This document shows, piece by piece, positions 1 through 13,498 of a DNA stretch of 64,000 nt. The notes under the pieces were generated by a model. That model had not been told where the DNA came from. It worked only from the letters and a program-made list of their open reading frames with translations, and ran no database searches. The first letter of the stretch is position 1, and each line of letters opens with the position of its first letter. A program made the position numbers and the translations under genes. This stretch comes from Lucifuga dentata (taxonomy: Eukaryota; Chordata; Actinopteri; Ophidiiformes; Bythitidae): positions 62,001 through 126,000 of the forward strand of contig VXCM01000913.1 of assembly GCA_014773175.1 (NCBI GenBank), read 5' to 3'.

Positions 1-127
1 TCCGTGTGAATGTCCACAGTAAATGAATGTGTGTTTGTTTAGCTGTGGACTGAGAATAATGTTNTCCGTGTGAATGTCCACAGTAAATGAATGTGTGTTT
101 GTTTAGCTGTGGACTGAGAATAATGTT
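1..127 (+). repeat. single-N flanked 63-bp duplication
   Basis: 1-63 and 65-127 are identical with N at 64. Likely unmerged contig overlap; the left copy may extend beyond the window. Confidence 0.95.
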
Positions 128-440
128 GAGTTGAATCTGAGAATAGCAAACTATAGCTAATATGGTACTATTAGCTATAGTACAATAATATTAGCTATTA
201 TAGCTACTATGCTAGTGTGGACAGGGTGGCTGTGAGTTGTGTGGAGAAGCAGCTCTGTGTAGAGAGGAGCTCTGTGATTGGCTGCCTGGATGATCACCAA
301 ACCATGTGACACAGTGCTAGCCAATCAGATTTTTTTTTTCTACAAGTACGGATAGTGACACATTTTACTTGGATGTTACTCGTGTTCGTAAAAAGTGCAT
401 TATCCGTAACAGATACTCGTTTCATCTGAGAACTCGGCTC
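1..440 (-). mobile_element. hAT-type miniature element, truncated copy
   Basis: It is an inverted, diverged copy of the element at 11548-12116. Shared blocks include gtggacagggtggctgtga, gagctctgtgattggctgcc, gtgcattatccgtaac and the subterminal gagccgag end. The outermost terminal bases are missing at 440, where a GATG repeat begins. The window starts inside the element, and a contig-overlap duplication (1-127) sits in it. Confidence 0.75.
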
Positions 441-445
441 AATAC

Positions 446-491
446 ATGGATAGATGGATGGATGGATGGATGGATAGACAGACAGACAGAC
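446..491. repeat. GATG / GACA tetranucleotide microsatellite
   Basis: About seven units of (GGAT), then four units of (GACA). It directly abuts the broken end of the hAT copy. Confidence 0.9.
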
Positions 492-2474
492 TGATCGATC
501 AGCATGCGTTAGGCTGCCATTAGAGCGGCGCCATCTTGAAGACGTAGACTGGATTAAAGGTTAGAATCTAACCTTTTGTCAGGTTTTGTCCACTTACTGT
601 ATTTCTACATGTTGTGACAGATGATTAATTCTAAACATGTAACAAGTTCTTCTTAACATCTGTGACTTCAGATGGTTAAAGGCTACCGAACGTTTGAGAC
701 TTAACATCCATACTAAACTGAAGCTAGATGGAAAAACAATCAACATGCAGAGGATACACCTAACTGAGACAGAACAATTACACTGGTAGCAGCCCAGCCT
801 CCTGCTGCTTGACTGGAATGCAGATTTCCCAGACTGGCATTAACATGTGTTTCGTTGCAGTGTATGGAAAGCCTGCTACGTTCGCTGTAAGGCCTCCACA
901 ATCGGCTGCTTCCACGCTTCTTGAGATTTCAGGCAAAACACTGGAGTTGGAAGGAGCAATCAATGGATGAAATACTTTTATCCAGGTTTCTTCGCTTCCA
1001 CAGAGGAGGAAGCTGAGGAGAACAACACAGCAGAGGCGCATGCCAACTTTTCCAAGTGGAAATAAACCCCTCAAAATTCACACAGGAGATTCTCTGGGTA
1101 TCAACAATCCTCACCTTCACAGCTGAGAAAATACCTTTGTGTCACCTGTTATTCTCTCAAAAGTGAAATCCTCATAAGTAGGTCAAATCCACACTGTGAA
1201 GCAGCGGTATAACTGACAGGTTCTAACCCTCAAACAGCGTAAGTTACAGTAATTTAATGCTATGCTGACACAGCGAGTATGACCACCGGGGCAAATATGA
1301 CCTATAACCGCAAACCACAACTTCAGAGCCATTACAGTCAGCGAGGGAGAAGGCCTATCCAGGAGATTTCTGCCATGAAGGTCAGCCAAAAACATCTCTG
1401 CCCAAGTTTAAATTTCACTTATAGTCTCATTGAAAGTAAGTTGATATTTTTAAGGGATAAGTACACAAAGTATGCACATATACAAGCACAATTCCCAGCG
1501 ATGGCGTGATCTGGGATGGCAGCGGGCTGATATAACACGAACACCTCTGATGTCTGACTGAGGGTTTCAAGTTAAAAGAAGGAGGTATGTCCTCTTTACA
1601 GCAGATGAGGAAAATCTCTTCTCTCATCCACAAAGCCGCTTCAACTCAGGTTTGCTCCAGACCACGTAATAGGGGTGACTATTGTGATTCTGCACGCATA
1701 CCGTCACCTCCTCACCCCAGCCGTGTGCAGCGGGAAGAACACACCACTTACACACGCATACACACACACCAGAGTTACAAAAGCATTTCATCTGGCTGCT
1801 GAAGCTGCTTTACCTCCACCGCTAAATACCGCCAGAGAATCTCAAGACTCTGCTGCAACCACCGAAATTATCTGTGGTGGGAAATCTGTGAGAGGAAAGA
1901 GCAAGAAGCGATGAAAAACAAAAAAAAAGAACCATCAAAGGAATTAAAATTGTGCAAGTCCTTGGAAATGTAATCAATGCAGTCGAAGAAAAATACTCTT
2001 TTCACTTCACTTTTGCAATTATCTTTGGCTAAAGAGTTCATTAAGTTAGACAGATTTGTCATATTTTGGAGATAAATGTAGCTCTTAAGAATGTTTGCAC
2101 ATATTTCCACTGAGCACAAACAGATTTTTACAAAAATACTGTTGTCTACTATAATGGACACTGAAATGCAACCAGCTTTCAGCATTTATGTTTTCCTTCT
2201 TTGCTCTGAATTTGTTGATTTTGGAATCCAATCAGCTGTGGCAAAGGAAAAAAGGAGAACAGTTTCAATATGACATTAACCCAGTAAAAGCATAACTTTA
2301 TAATGCTCCAAGAACCAAAGAAATATATATACAGCTCCTTCCTGGAAACAAAGCAAAGAGAGCTAGCTTAACCCTAAACTCACCACATGACACAGTCTAT
2401 CTGATTAAATGAAGCTGCTTCATGTTTCCTTTCAAGGAAAATGATTAGTATTGAAAGTAAAAAATAAATATTAT

Positions 2475-2931
2475 GCACAAGCTTTTACTTAAGTTAAAAC
2501 CTAAATATTAGCACTAAAATGTACTCGTGTCAGAAGTAAAGGATAAAGTACAGAGTCTTGAATTGTACATGATGCATTTGGTACATGTAATATATGATCA
2601 GTAAAGCGAATCCCCCAAATTTAATATGAGTTCTCCTGTCTGACAGTTTGAGTTCCAAATTTAGAGAGCTGGAAATAAAATTATGAAAATTCTGGGATGA
2701 AATAATAAAAATCTGTTAAATCGCCTAAATTGGAGTCAAAAAGTCTTTGAAAATGTGTCTTGTGTTGAATTTAAGTCTTAATTTCCAAAATAACAAGTAA
2801 ATACTTCAGTCAAATAAATGTAGAGAAGTAAAAGTACAACGTTTTACTCAGCAACAGGCAGAAAGTAGCACAAAATAGGAACAGTCAAGTAAAATACTCA
2901 TTATAAAATATGAATAAATGTACTTAGTTAC
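2475..2931 (-). repeat. degenerate repeat rich in AAGTA / TACTT words
   Basis: It contains many forms of aagtaaaagtac, aagtaaatactt and gtacttagttac. The same vocabulary recurs at 15935-16210 and 17540-17640, on the opposite strand for its end motif acttagttac. This suggests an old interspersed DNA element common in fish genomes. Boundaries are approximate. Confidence 0.45.
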
Positions 2932-3924
2932 ATGAATGAAATATACAATTGTTCCAATCACTGTCCAGACTGGAAAATGTGTTACTTTAACCATAAAAAT
3001 TTTCATAAAAACATACACATTGCAACTGTTTTAATTAAAAATTCTTGTAGCGTGCTTTGGTATTTGTATTTTATTCGCACATCTTTAAACATACAGTACA
3101 TATCGCATGAAACAAAACAATGTGCTGGTCAACGCCTTCACGAGAAAAAAAAAAACATCAAATTTCAAATAGCAACATAACTAAACAATTAAAAACAGTC
3201 TATTTCAACTGTTTGATTAAAAGAAACACTTCAGGGGCTGTAGAAAATAAAAGTCTGGGCTCAGAGCGAACGCATCGCTGCAGGACTGAAGGGCTCCATT
3301 TTATCTGCTGGTTTGCAAAGACCCGTACATGTGTCACTACTTGTTTTGCCTCATCACATTAATTACACATCTGAACATCACAAGCCATCATGGCTATTAA
3401 AAAAAAAAGATGATAAACAGAACTGAAATGTGGGTCTTCTGCTGGTAATCATAGAGGAACTGTCTCTACCTTCACAGTTAGGGTTCGTAAATTTCTGGAT
3501 AGAAGCTCGCTCACAGTGCTACCATGTGGAAGGTCAGAACGCCATTTACAATTTCTTTATTCGATTTCATTGCAGCTGCAACAGCGTAATTTCAAGGAGG
3601 ACTGGAACCAAAGACCCCAGTGGCCAAGTCATTTTGAAAAAGCAAATGCACGGATTATATTTTCAGTCTCAAAGAATATTTGGTTTTTCAAAGCTGAGAG
3701 ATTTTGAATTTGTTCTTGACGTAGTAATCGTTCTTTTGAGAGTAGAATTATCTAGGGACTTTTACCATTTGTATGATTTTTGCACCAATGCCAGACCTAG
3801 ACCCTAGTTAAAGTTCCACTGCTTTACTTTTTTTTCATAGCTTTTCATCTTCTGTGACATCAAACCATGTCTATTTATTTTGTTTTTCTTTGTCTCTTGG
3901 TGTCTTCTTGGACCAGTTATAACA

Positions 3925-4460
3925 CTGTACGTTGTTCAAGTTGTTACCCTGTATGACTGTAACCCTGTCGACTTGCATGACTTAAGACTCGACTTTGACT
4001 CGAGACACAAATCAGCTGATTTTAGATTCGATTTGACATAATCCAAAAAGACTTGCAAATGGACTTTGACACCAATGACTTGTGACCTCCGTTGGATTTA
4101 AACCATTTGTTTGAGGAAGGTATGAAGTCTTTCTGAGTCACAGAAAGAAAGAAAGAACCAAACAAATTGCAAAATTTAATCAGTGTTCAGTTCCAGGAAA
4201 TCAGCTGAAATCCAACAACCAGATAAGTTGCAACAGTGACAGTTGAAAAAAAACACAGCTGATTGGTTGAGCCAGTTTGGAATAGGCAATGATACCAAAG
4301 ACTTTGTTAACAAAGACTGCATTGTTCATAACAATAAAGGGGTTACGACATGCAGAAGCTGCATATCAGGACTCAAAACTTGAAATATGGGATTTTTATG
4401 ACTTCCTTGTATTGTCTTGGAACGTACTTGTGACTTGCAAAACAATGACTTGGCTCTACA
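3925..4460. repeat. degenerate repeat with recurring GACTTG words
   Basis: Dense recurrence of gacttg, cttgcatgac, gactcgac and cttgcaaa(a)c(a)atgactt across ~500 bp, with unrelated sequence between. It looks like an old transposon whose ends carry short repeated motifs. Family not identified; edges approximate. Confidence 0.4.
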
Positions 4461-5074
4461 TTTGCTACAGTGCTGCTGATAGCTGATCAGTGTATTCATT
4501 TGTAAAGTGAGACTAAAGCAGATTGAGTTGTGTGTGCCAGTCAGAATTTATTATCAAGTAGATGGGTGATATAAAAAAATGTATAGAAAATGTGCCATTT
4601 CAGACTAAGACAGATAAAATGACTTGATAAGATTTTATATGTTTCTATCACTAATATGCAGCATATTTTTTTCAAATCACAAATTCAAAGGAGAATCTGC
4701 ACTTTTCAGCCAATTCACTTTTCTTTTTTATGTATGTATGTGATAAGACAATTAAAATATAGCTGAAATTTTAAGCTTTTTATATATATGTGACAAAAAA
4801 TTTCGTATAAAACAGATCATATTATATTTTGTTACTAAAATTCCAGACATGAGTCAGAATCTGATCTTGTCCACTTATTGCTGTGTGGTATTGCAGATAA
4901 TTAATTTGAAAAAATGTAAGAACCTGTTATCAGCAGCTCTGACTTGAGAGCGTTAAACTGCAGGTAACCATAGCAACAATAATTTCCATTTATCAATGAA
5001 AACCATTGGTAAAAATAACGTAACTGTGTGTTTGACTACAAACAAACTTTAGGAAATGGACGGAAAGTGAACAC

Positions 5075-5945
5075 TAGGGTTGGATGATACAAACGATATA
5101 AAGTCGTATCGCGATATAAAAAAATCTTCGATATAAAAATGAGGACGTCAATATAACATCAAAAGAAATAGTGCTTGAATACAGGACGGGTGAATGACGG
5201 GTCAAACAGCCAATAGCGTGTCAGAACTGGAACAAACTAGCCAATCAGGTGACAGTGTCATAACAACAGCCCACCCACTTCCTCAAAGCAGCATCTTGCT
5301 AAATGCCAGTGATCACAGTGGCGGTGATATCTGAGCAAAAGTCAAAGATGTCAGAAAACAAGGAAACTCCAGAGGAAAAAAAAATCTAATGACGACTAAG
5401 AAAGGAAAGCAGCGCTGACGAAACACGGCTGTAAACAAACTTATTTTACCGTCTGAAGCGCTGCCATCTTACGGGGTCACACAGTGGCTAGTCCAAACCC
5501 GTCCCCCGGGACACGCAGCAAAGCCCTCAGAGGTATCGCTCTTGCTTCGTTTTCCATTTTCCGATTCCAAAACGAAAATCAATTGGTCGTTATGCACACA
5601 GACCCAAACTACCATACAGTCTGCTTTTTCTGCTGCGGAACCATACGAACAAAAAAAAACAAAAAAAAAAAAAAAAAAAAATGAGGACATCATGCGTGCT
5701 GCAGCTTTCTTTATTGGAAAAGATAAGATGCTACTGCAGACTGTTGATAAACTGAAACTGAACTGCTTTCAGTTCATTTTCATGGTTACTTTTTATGTTC
5801 AGAACATGCATAAAGAAAAATACATTTTAAATTCAAGTCACTTGAAATGCAGCAGAATCTTTGCCATATCGCAATATAAATTGATATTGATATTAAAAAA
5901 TATATATATCATGGTAAAAAAAAAATCTCATATTGTCCAGCCCTA
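5075..5945 (+). mobile_element. hAT-like non-autonomous element
   Basis: The left end is tagggttggatgatac and the right end, reversed, is tagggctggacaatatgag. Both subterminal regions are rich in gatataaa / atatcgc motifs. A convincing 8-bp target duplication is not seen, so the copy is old. An A-run lies inside (5650-5680). Short open frames within it resemble no transposase. Confidence 0.65.
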
Positions 5946-7199
5946 TTATCAAGTTATGTTCCTTACCTGTGACCTTTATGTGTTACTGGCTTAACAAATC
6001 CATCTTAAATCACTTGAAATGAGTTTCCTCGCTCACAAGTCCCTCTATACCTCTGTCTATAAGCACATTTCACGATTCAAAGGGCCACTTATTTTCAGAG
6101 TGTACCTTGATGATTAATCTTAACAACAGTGGGAAGAGAGTAGCTACAGTACGTTTCCAGAGGGGCTCACCGTTGACTGTCTGCTGATCTCATTCAAACA
6201 ACTTGATTGCTCCTCGTGGATTATCTGGTAGATGTGGGATTGTGTGTGTGTGTCTGTGTGTGTGCAATGTGCATGCAAGTGTGTGTTTTAATTAAAGTTT
6301 CTGGAGAACTGGGAAAAGTTTAATTTAGCAAAGGCAGGGTGAAAAATTGTCTCGTTTTCTTGTCTTCATTTCTGTGCCGTTTCTTATCTCCCTTTAAGCT
6401 CGGCCACTTCACAGGTTATCTCCAAATTACCAACAGAACTCATTTATTCTTCAATTGAATTAGGTCCTGGAGAGAAGGCCCGCGCAACCATCTCTCTTTT
6501 CTAAAACAACCCACCAACAGAGGCTAGCCGGAGCTACAATGATTAAAGCCCAGCATGACCTGGATCAAACACCTCAATCAGACATCGCTGCTTGTTCTCC
6601 CTTTGTCTCCCAAACAGTCTTTCCTCCTGCCAGGATTTCTCTTCATCCCCTTAATCCACTGTCTTGACAGCAGTGATAGCAGCTCGAGACCATAAGTATC
6701 ATCACAATTGTACAGATTACCTGAAATGTTCATGGCACCAGTGCACAAAATTGACATGCATGCCATATTAAATTTACCCAAACTTTTTTTTTTATTATTA
6801 TTAATGGGAAAAAGAAAAATGTCTTATTGTAAATCAGACAATAATCACAGAAATGCTTTTAGTTGTATAAGCAGAGATTCTCTAGGAATAGAGAGAACTC
6901 CACAGTTTGAATTAAATCTCACTGGATGGAACCAACGAATCCATTTTCAAGGCATAATTTGAAAGAATAAACTGTGGTCAAAACACAAATTAAAACAGAA
7001 TTCAGGTTTTTTTTTCATTAAGTCATAACAATGGCATAACGATGTTGGAAGGATGAAGTTCATCTAGTATGAAGAGCAAATGGATTGTATTTTTTTGTTA
7101 GTAGCGACAAGCACAAGAACTTCACACTATTAGCTACTCTCTTGCTACTATTGGCTGAGGTACAGATGAAGGTAAATTAGATGTTTAGTAACAACTGCA

Positions 7200-7870
7200 C
7201 TAGTTGCTTTTTGGCCACCAGGGGGCAGAAGAACCAAAACAAGCTTATGACACACAGTCCTGTCATATTAGCCTCTTTATGAAAAATGCTAAAGAGTTAG
7301 CAAGCAACAATGGTGAACCAGGACAGTTCTCAATGGGATGTTTCGCCATTGATTATTTGGGGCCAGCACGACTCAAAAAGCAAGTAACAAAAGAACCAGG
7401 TCTAACGACTGACAAATCTGCTGCGCTCAAAAATCAAATGTCCAGGACTGTTTTTTTTTTATCCTCAGTCCTTCCCTGACAAACAAGCAGCTACTGTACT
7501 GACACATTCAGCAAACACCAAGCAGCATTAGTAACCCACGTGGGTCCTGTTTCTGTTCACTTTATGAGTCTAGGTCCAATTTCCACTCTCCTTTTAGCTG
7601 TGGTTTGGTCTCTGCCAACTCCTGAAAAAATATCTAGCTCTTTACCTTGGTAAATGCTCAACTTCACTTGTTAACTTTGTCTGTTTGCCATTTGCTGCTG
7701 AGTAGCTAGTTTACAGTCTGATTATCACAGCTTTTTTTAATGGAAACAGCTGCCTGTAACTCCTGTAAACACCACTCAGACTCAGTATATAGCAAATATG
7801 CTGCTGTAAAACTAAATAATGAGCAAAAAGCAGCTAAAATCTCCAAAGAGCTGCAAATTTGGGTAGCAGT
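7200..7870. repeat. probable interspersed repeat fragment
   Basis: The sequence from 7561 (tttggtctctgccaactcct, then atctagctctttacc) reads like a widespread fish repeat, but no second copy is in the window to prove it. Edges are guesses. Confidence 0.3.
7215..7228 (+). promoter_or_regulatory. CTCF-like motif
   Basis: ccaccagggggcag agrees closely with the vertebrate CTCF core consensus. Binding cannot be judged from sequence, and such motifs also travel in fish repeats. Confidence 0.45.
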
Positions 7871-8552
7871 TCAATGTAGTTTCATCAATAGGAGTGACCC
7901 TTTCTCATTAGTCATTTGATTTTAATATCAAATTGATTAATGGCAGTTTAATGTTAGCTGATGTCAGCCATAAAAACTGTGGTTCTTTGGATCCGCCCCT
8001 TGTGGTGTAACTCTACCAATAAAATACTTTCTGCATCCTGGGAAATGTTTGTGTACTCAAAACCCCAATCTGCCTAATATGTTTGTATATACCATATATT
8101 TCCTTATAAATATTGTTTTTAAATATATTGCTGCAGTGTGTATTGCCTGAGAGATCTCCTGTCTTTGATAGTTGCCCCGCTCCTTTCCTTTCTCCTCTCC
8201 CTCTGCTCCTACATCTGCTTTCATTTTTCTCTGTATGTATGACAAACAGCAAAGAAATTCCAAACTGTGGTCCTCCTAAGCCAGGAGCCCCTCCTCCAGC
8301 TTTCTCTTGGCAGGATGGCTCATGTCTCACATTTAATCATGAACGCTTTGCCAGGCAGCCGGGCCTGAGGGAGACTCAGAAGGGGAACACTAGAAACCTG
8401 ATCTGGTAATGCAGGCGGTGTACAGTTAAACCTCTCAATAAAACCTGGAAGCAAGGCCATAACAACACCATCATGATATCTTTACCAGAGCAAAACAATG
8501 CCGGACTTGTTTTTGGTTAGTTGCATCAAAGGACAAAAGAGACTAAAGTGAC

Positions 8553-8579
8553 AAAAAAAAAAAAAAAAAAAAAAAAAAA
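8553..8579. repeat. 27-base poly-A run
   Basis: Uninterrupted A27. No retrotransposon body is recognisable upstream. Confidence 0.9.
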
Positions 8580-9300
8580 GCTTAGAAACGATCAGAAGTG
8601 TTTCTCTTGGCAAATTAAATGAACAGATGGGAAGGGGAAATGCCATTCTCTCTGCTTGCTGCCTGCTCATTAATAACATTATTTCTTTTCATTCCCATAA
8701 AGTATATGACTCTTGACTACAAAATTAAAATACAAACATTGCCAGCACACATGTGATCTATAAAACAGACCAAATTTAAAACTCCACTTGTGGCAAAGCC
8801 CCACGTCGCAGTGGCTAACATTCTCATTCACATCCATTCTGTATAATTGCATCCTTAAAGAGAGGGGTTAAAGAGAAGCGATAATAGAGTGGCACATGAA
8901 CCTAATCATCTGTGCAGTGTCTCTCTAGGGCATCGGCAGCAACTAAGTCTTTATCTCCAAGTGTCACAAAGGAGAACCTTTCTCTTAATCTCTCTCTGGT
9001 CTCTAAAAAAAGAAGGGCATTACAACAATGGCAACCAATCTTGCCCTTTTTAGTCCATGAAGTGTATCTCATTAAAAACCCGTGGACGTAGTTTCTGTCT
9101 ATCGCTCTATGAATTTATGCAATGGCAGAAAGAAACATTTACATAAGTATTGCACTTCAGTACTACTTTGCATTTGTATTTTACTACAGCATTCTCTTTT
9201 TATATACTTCTTAATAGGTTTATCTAACAAGAAGGTACTCAGAGCTCATACATCCACCAAGGCCCAACTCTCCTCTGATTTCAATTTTTTTGCTAGCATA

Positions 9301-9760
9301 AAGCCAGATTTTTAAGATCATTACCTAAAACACAAATGTTTAAAAAAGATTCATCATATAAATTCATTGTACAATGGTATCATGGATATCATCTTCATCT
9401 GGCTATGTCTGCTGTAAAAACTGATTTGTAATGCTGAATCAGCATTTTCGTTACACATTGCTGGTAGTTGTATGTTTCTCACCTTATTTGTTACTGTATA
9501 GTGACGCCATGAATGAACTTCCTGTCCAAGTATATTTTAAAATGCCAGATATGTGATGTCAGAATCAGAGGATGCGCCTGATTTTGTTTTCAATGAGATT
9601 GGTGTATTTGTTTTTGAGAAAGCTGCAGAAATCTTGAAAACTCTCTTTCCTGAATTTAAATCCTTACTTTTTGAGATATTCTGCTGATAAACAACCAGAC
9701 ACATACTAAGGATTGTGGGTGCATCCCTCCCTGTGTGTCTATACCTTCTCAAATAATAAG
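9301..9760 (+). repeat. interspersed repeat, copy 1 of 3
   Basis: It shares ordered words with 14190-14860 and 28925-29170: a cattgtac/cgttgtac/attgcac block, then gacatcatc/gatatcatc, gctgaatcagcat, gcatgtttct and finally gagatattctgctgataaac. All copies lie in the same orientation. Family not named; probably an old retroelement or DNA-transposon tail. Confidence 0.55.
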
Positions 9761-11476
9761 AAGTATTGTGTGGTTAAAAAGGCAGCAACTGGGCAAAATC
9801 ATTTGCAAATTCCTGTTAATTCTAACAAGAAACATCCAAGTGTTTTTTGTTAAATAATACTGTTCCATTTTTGCAGTTATCACCCTACAGCTGCAACCAA
9901 GTTATTTTTTAATTGTGTTTTTGACCCTTGACCATCATTCTGGGCACCAATATTAAAATCAAGCCTTATCCAATTAAATTAATGACCGTGATTGGATCCA
10001 AATGTTTGCCTTTCACGATTCATTATAGACATCTGTATTAAGCTTGTCGTTACCCACTCCCACACTACACAGCTGACAAAACCGATCCACAGAAGGTCTT
10101 AGAGCAAACAGTGTGGAAGCCATGTTGGCCCAGGCTGGCAGAGGGCGAGAACACCATGTTGTTTTCAACTTTCACCCGCAAACAACACAAACCACACTGA
10201 CATTCTGCGAGTCAAACCAAAGATCATATCTGAACCAGCCTAACAAGCACGGCGACGCCACAGACACAGGCTGCGATCATTACCAGCGCCCCGGATAATT
10301 ACAGTGCGCTGTGAAAAACTGCAAGGCAGAGAGCTCCCATTGAATTTCAATAAAAAAGAAAACTTGAGAAAGAGATAAGCACGTGGCTGATGAAACAAAT
10401 GTCTGACAGAAAAAAATGTCAAGTGAACAATCAATAACTCTGATGTGAGAAAGGAAAGCAATTCACAGAACATCAAAGCTATTTACAGTAGATTGTGGAA
10501 AGTGCTTCTCGGACTGTGTCATTAGCATCCCAAGGGCTGCAAGACACCGATCCATCTCTTTTAAAGGCATTCTCAGTCATAAGATGACTTTGTGTAGTTG
10601 CGATATTCTTAAGTCAGTAAAAACTACGTTGAAAGATGAGAAGAGATGCATGAAGAAACAACAAAAAAGAAAACAGAATATTTCAAAGAAAGCTGAATAG
10701 GGAGATAAAGGAAAGTTGCTGAAAAAGTTTGTGATGTATTTGGATCCATAATAAAATCCAATTATTGTTGCTGTGGGCATTTGTAAGTTTTAGGTAATCA
10801 GCATTTCTGTACAATTATCTGAATAGTTCCAATTTACAGAAATGATTGTGGGTACACTGACATAGAAGCTCGTCAGAATAATCCCATACATTTTTCTTTT
10901 TAAAACTCAAAACAAACATCTATTGTCCCCAAAATCTTCATCCCCAAGTCAGAATTTCACCCTGAATCATTATTTCCTTTCTGGTTGTCTTCTGTGCAAA
11001 GCTCTCTAAACAAAACCTACATGTTGTTTATCCTCGGTCTCTGCAGTTCCAGCTCAAAGAACACAGGCATTGACTGACAATGCCAGCAAATTAAGACTTA
11101 CAAACTACTCCTGTCCCAGTTCCTCTAAACAAGAGGTAAATGTGTTCACGAGAGCTCACCACGGCCCTCTTCATCGATCAGCTGGAGCATCCGGAGAAAT
11201 GGACAAATCCAAGCCAGCTCCTGTTTTCTCCCTTTGGACTGGCTCAGTTATACTATACCAAATGTAATGCATTTAATGCCTGCAAACAGATTAGTCATTT
11301 GAACCATTTTCAACAATCCCTCAATAAAGCAATGCATTTCAAAACCTTGATGTCAGGCTGATTGAACACCTGCCATCAGCAAGACTACTAAGCTGTAATT
11401 TCACATAAAAAAGACCATTATTCAAAGTATTAACAGAAGCTGTTTTATTCATAGAGAGATGTGAAGTCAGCCATTA

Positions 11477-12416
11477 CATTTACATGTGCACTATACTCAG
11501 ATTTTTTCTGTTCTGTGATTTTAAGGCAAAAATATGGAGTAAGACGTCGGGATGAGCCGAGTACTCGGATGAAATGAGTATCCATTACGGATAATGCACT
11601 TTTTACGAGCACGAGTACCATCTGAATAAAACGTGTCACTATCCGTGCTTGTTGAAGGCAAAAAAATCTGATTGGGTAGCGCTTACTAGCGCTGTGTCCA
11701 CATGGTTGCATGATTGTCCAGGCAGCCAATCACAGAGCTCCTCTCTGCACAGAGCTGCTGCTGCTGCTGCTCCACACGACTCACAGCCACTCTGTCCACA
11801 CTAGCATAGTAGCATCTATTAGCTATAGTTTAGCATAGCAGCATCTATTAGCTATAGTTGTTATTCTCAGATTCAGCTCAACATTATTCTCAGTCCACAG
11901 CTAAACAAACACACATTCACATGGAAGATACTGATACAAACACACATTTCTTCTAGCTTCTTGTAGCTTCTAGGCTAACTAGCCAGTCAGCTAGCAACTC
12001 CTAACTCTCTGGGTTAAGCCCTGCCCATCCAAGTACGGATATGGATAATTTAGTTGGTTGAACAGATACGGATTGCAGATACAGATGCATATAATGGTGT
12101 ATTCACTCATCCCTAGTAAGACGTACACATGGACGGAGTTATTGGGATTTTTGTCGTTCACAGAATACACACGACTCGTTGCTAAACCGGCTTACGGGAG
12201 GAAGTGTTCAAGTTGAGAAAATACATGTGCAAAATGCAAAATATTACATCAACTGTAAGCAGAAGGAGCATTTACACTTGTTACTCAGATTACACGAGTG
12301 TCGATTTATGCCAATATCAATCTGATTATGGTCTTTACGTGATGTCTGGAACAAAAAAAAGACTGATTTATTGCCTTGACTGGATTAGAATCGAAGTTTT
12401 TACGTTCATATAAATG
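11477..12416 (+). mobile_element. older DNA element carrying a nested hAT insertion
   Basis: Degenerate inverted ends begin catttacatg at the left and, reversed, catttatatgaacg at the right. The internal text is shared with 60391-61892: gactcgttgctaaaccgg, tacgggagg, atttatgccaat, ctgattatg. A hAT miniature element with its target duplication interrupts it at 11548-12116. The other copy is uninterrupted at that point. Confidence 0.6.
11548..12116 (+). mobile_element. hAT miniature element with 8-bp target duplication
   Basis: A 569-bp element flanked by taagacgt at 11540-11547 and 12117-12124. The right end, reversed, is ctagggatgagtg and the left end is cgggatgagccg, so the ends match over gggatgag with two bases lost at the left. 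It has no coding capacity. The 8-bp duplication and ends fit the hAT superfamily. An inverted relative lies at 1-440. Confidence 0.85.
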
Positions 12417-13498
12417 AACTGGCTTCACTTTCAATTACTGGAAAATGCAGAATAATCTGAGTGAGGTGTTCCTTGATTTGTGGAGAAAATCACAAGAGAA
12501 TATCAATATAATAGAACTTCTGTCAAAGGTAAGACATCGCCAATGGTGGGTCACCTCATCCTAACATATAAACTGGTGTGAAATCATTATGGAGCTCTGC
12601 CCTGTAGGTCTCTCACTACGGGTTTCATCAAGCCAGATTATAATGTACCCTGCAAACTTTCAATACCTTTGTAGCATCTGCTTTTTGAAGCAAGTCATGA
12701 ATTCAATAGAGAAAGGTCCCTCTCTAACACAATAGATCACCTGATTGATGGCCATTCCTGAAAGAACTGCCAGAACAAAACAAGACCCTCTACTCCAATT
12801 CCCTCAGAGGCGATGGGTTTTGTCGGGTGTCAAAATGAACAGAAAAGAAAAGAGAAGCTGATTCATTCTGGCCTGAAAATAGATGAGAAGAAGAGAACTG
12901 GGTATGACAGACGACAGGACAGCTTCACAAAAATGAAAGACCACACTTGATGGATGAACAGTGACTTAATTATGAAATATGCAATATATCGATCTGTTCT
13001 ACTGAACAAAAAACCAAAAACATTCCGCAAGCTGTCGTTATTCAAAAACACACTGCTATTCAAGGAGAATTATTTATCTCTGTAAATAATAGCATATGAT
13101 TACAGTGGGTTGATACAATAACACAAACAAATGCAGAATACAAAGCATTGCATCAAATAATGACCGTTACAAATACTTCTGAAGTGAAGTATGTTTGTCA
13201 CAGAGATTGATTCTGAGAGGCGTTGGTAATTTCTGAAGCTGTTGTTTGGGAAACTGTATTAGATGCAGGGTTGAAAGAATTATACATTTTCTACTACAGT
13301 AAATGTTGTTCTACCATAATGAAAAAATGCTGCATTACAAGTTTTCCCTTGTCTTACAGTGCAATGTTACAGGGATCGTTTGTTGAGTGTTGTCAAAGTG
13401 ACAAAACTTGAAAACCCGTTTCTGAATAATATCTTAAAAAGTGTGAAACGTCTCTGGCTACACTTTCTTTCTTTATGTCTTTCTGTCTTTGCTATTTT

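Larger units (their letters stand above)
492..5074. other. gene-free stretch with degenerate repeats
   Basis: No supported exon. Frames are short and unrecognisable, including a 125-codon frame at 3430-3807. The interval includes two degenerate repeat areas listed separately (2475-2931, 3925-4460). Confidence 0.6.
5946..11476. other. gene-free stretch
   Basis: No exon is supported. It contains TG runs (6240-6265), a CTCF-like motif (7215), repeat fragments at about 7200-7870 and 9301-9760, and a 27-base A run (8553-8579). The rest is unremarkable AT-rich sequence. Confidence 0.6.

Noticed and set aside
3430..3807. 125-codon plus-strand frame
   Set aside because: No motif, no family resemblance, no splice or promoter context; length is within chance for this AT-rich DNA.
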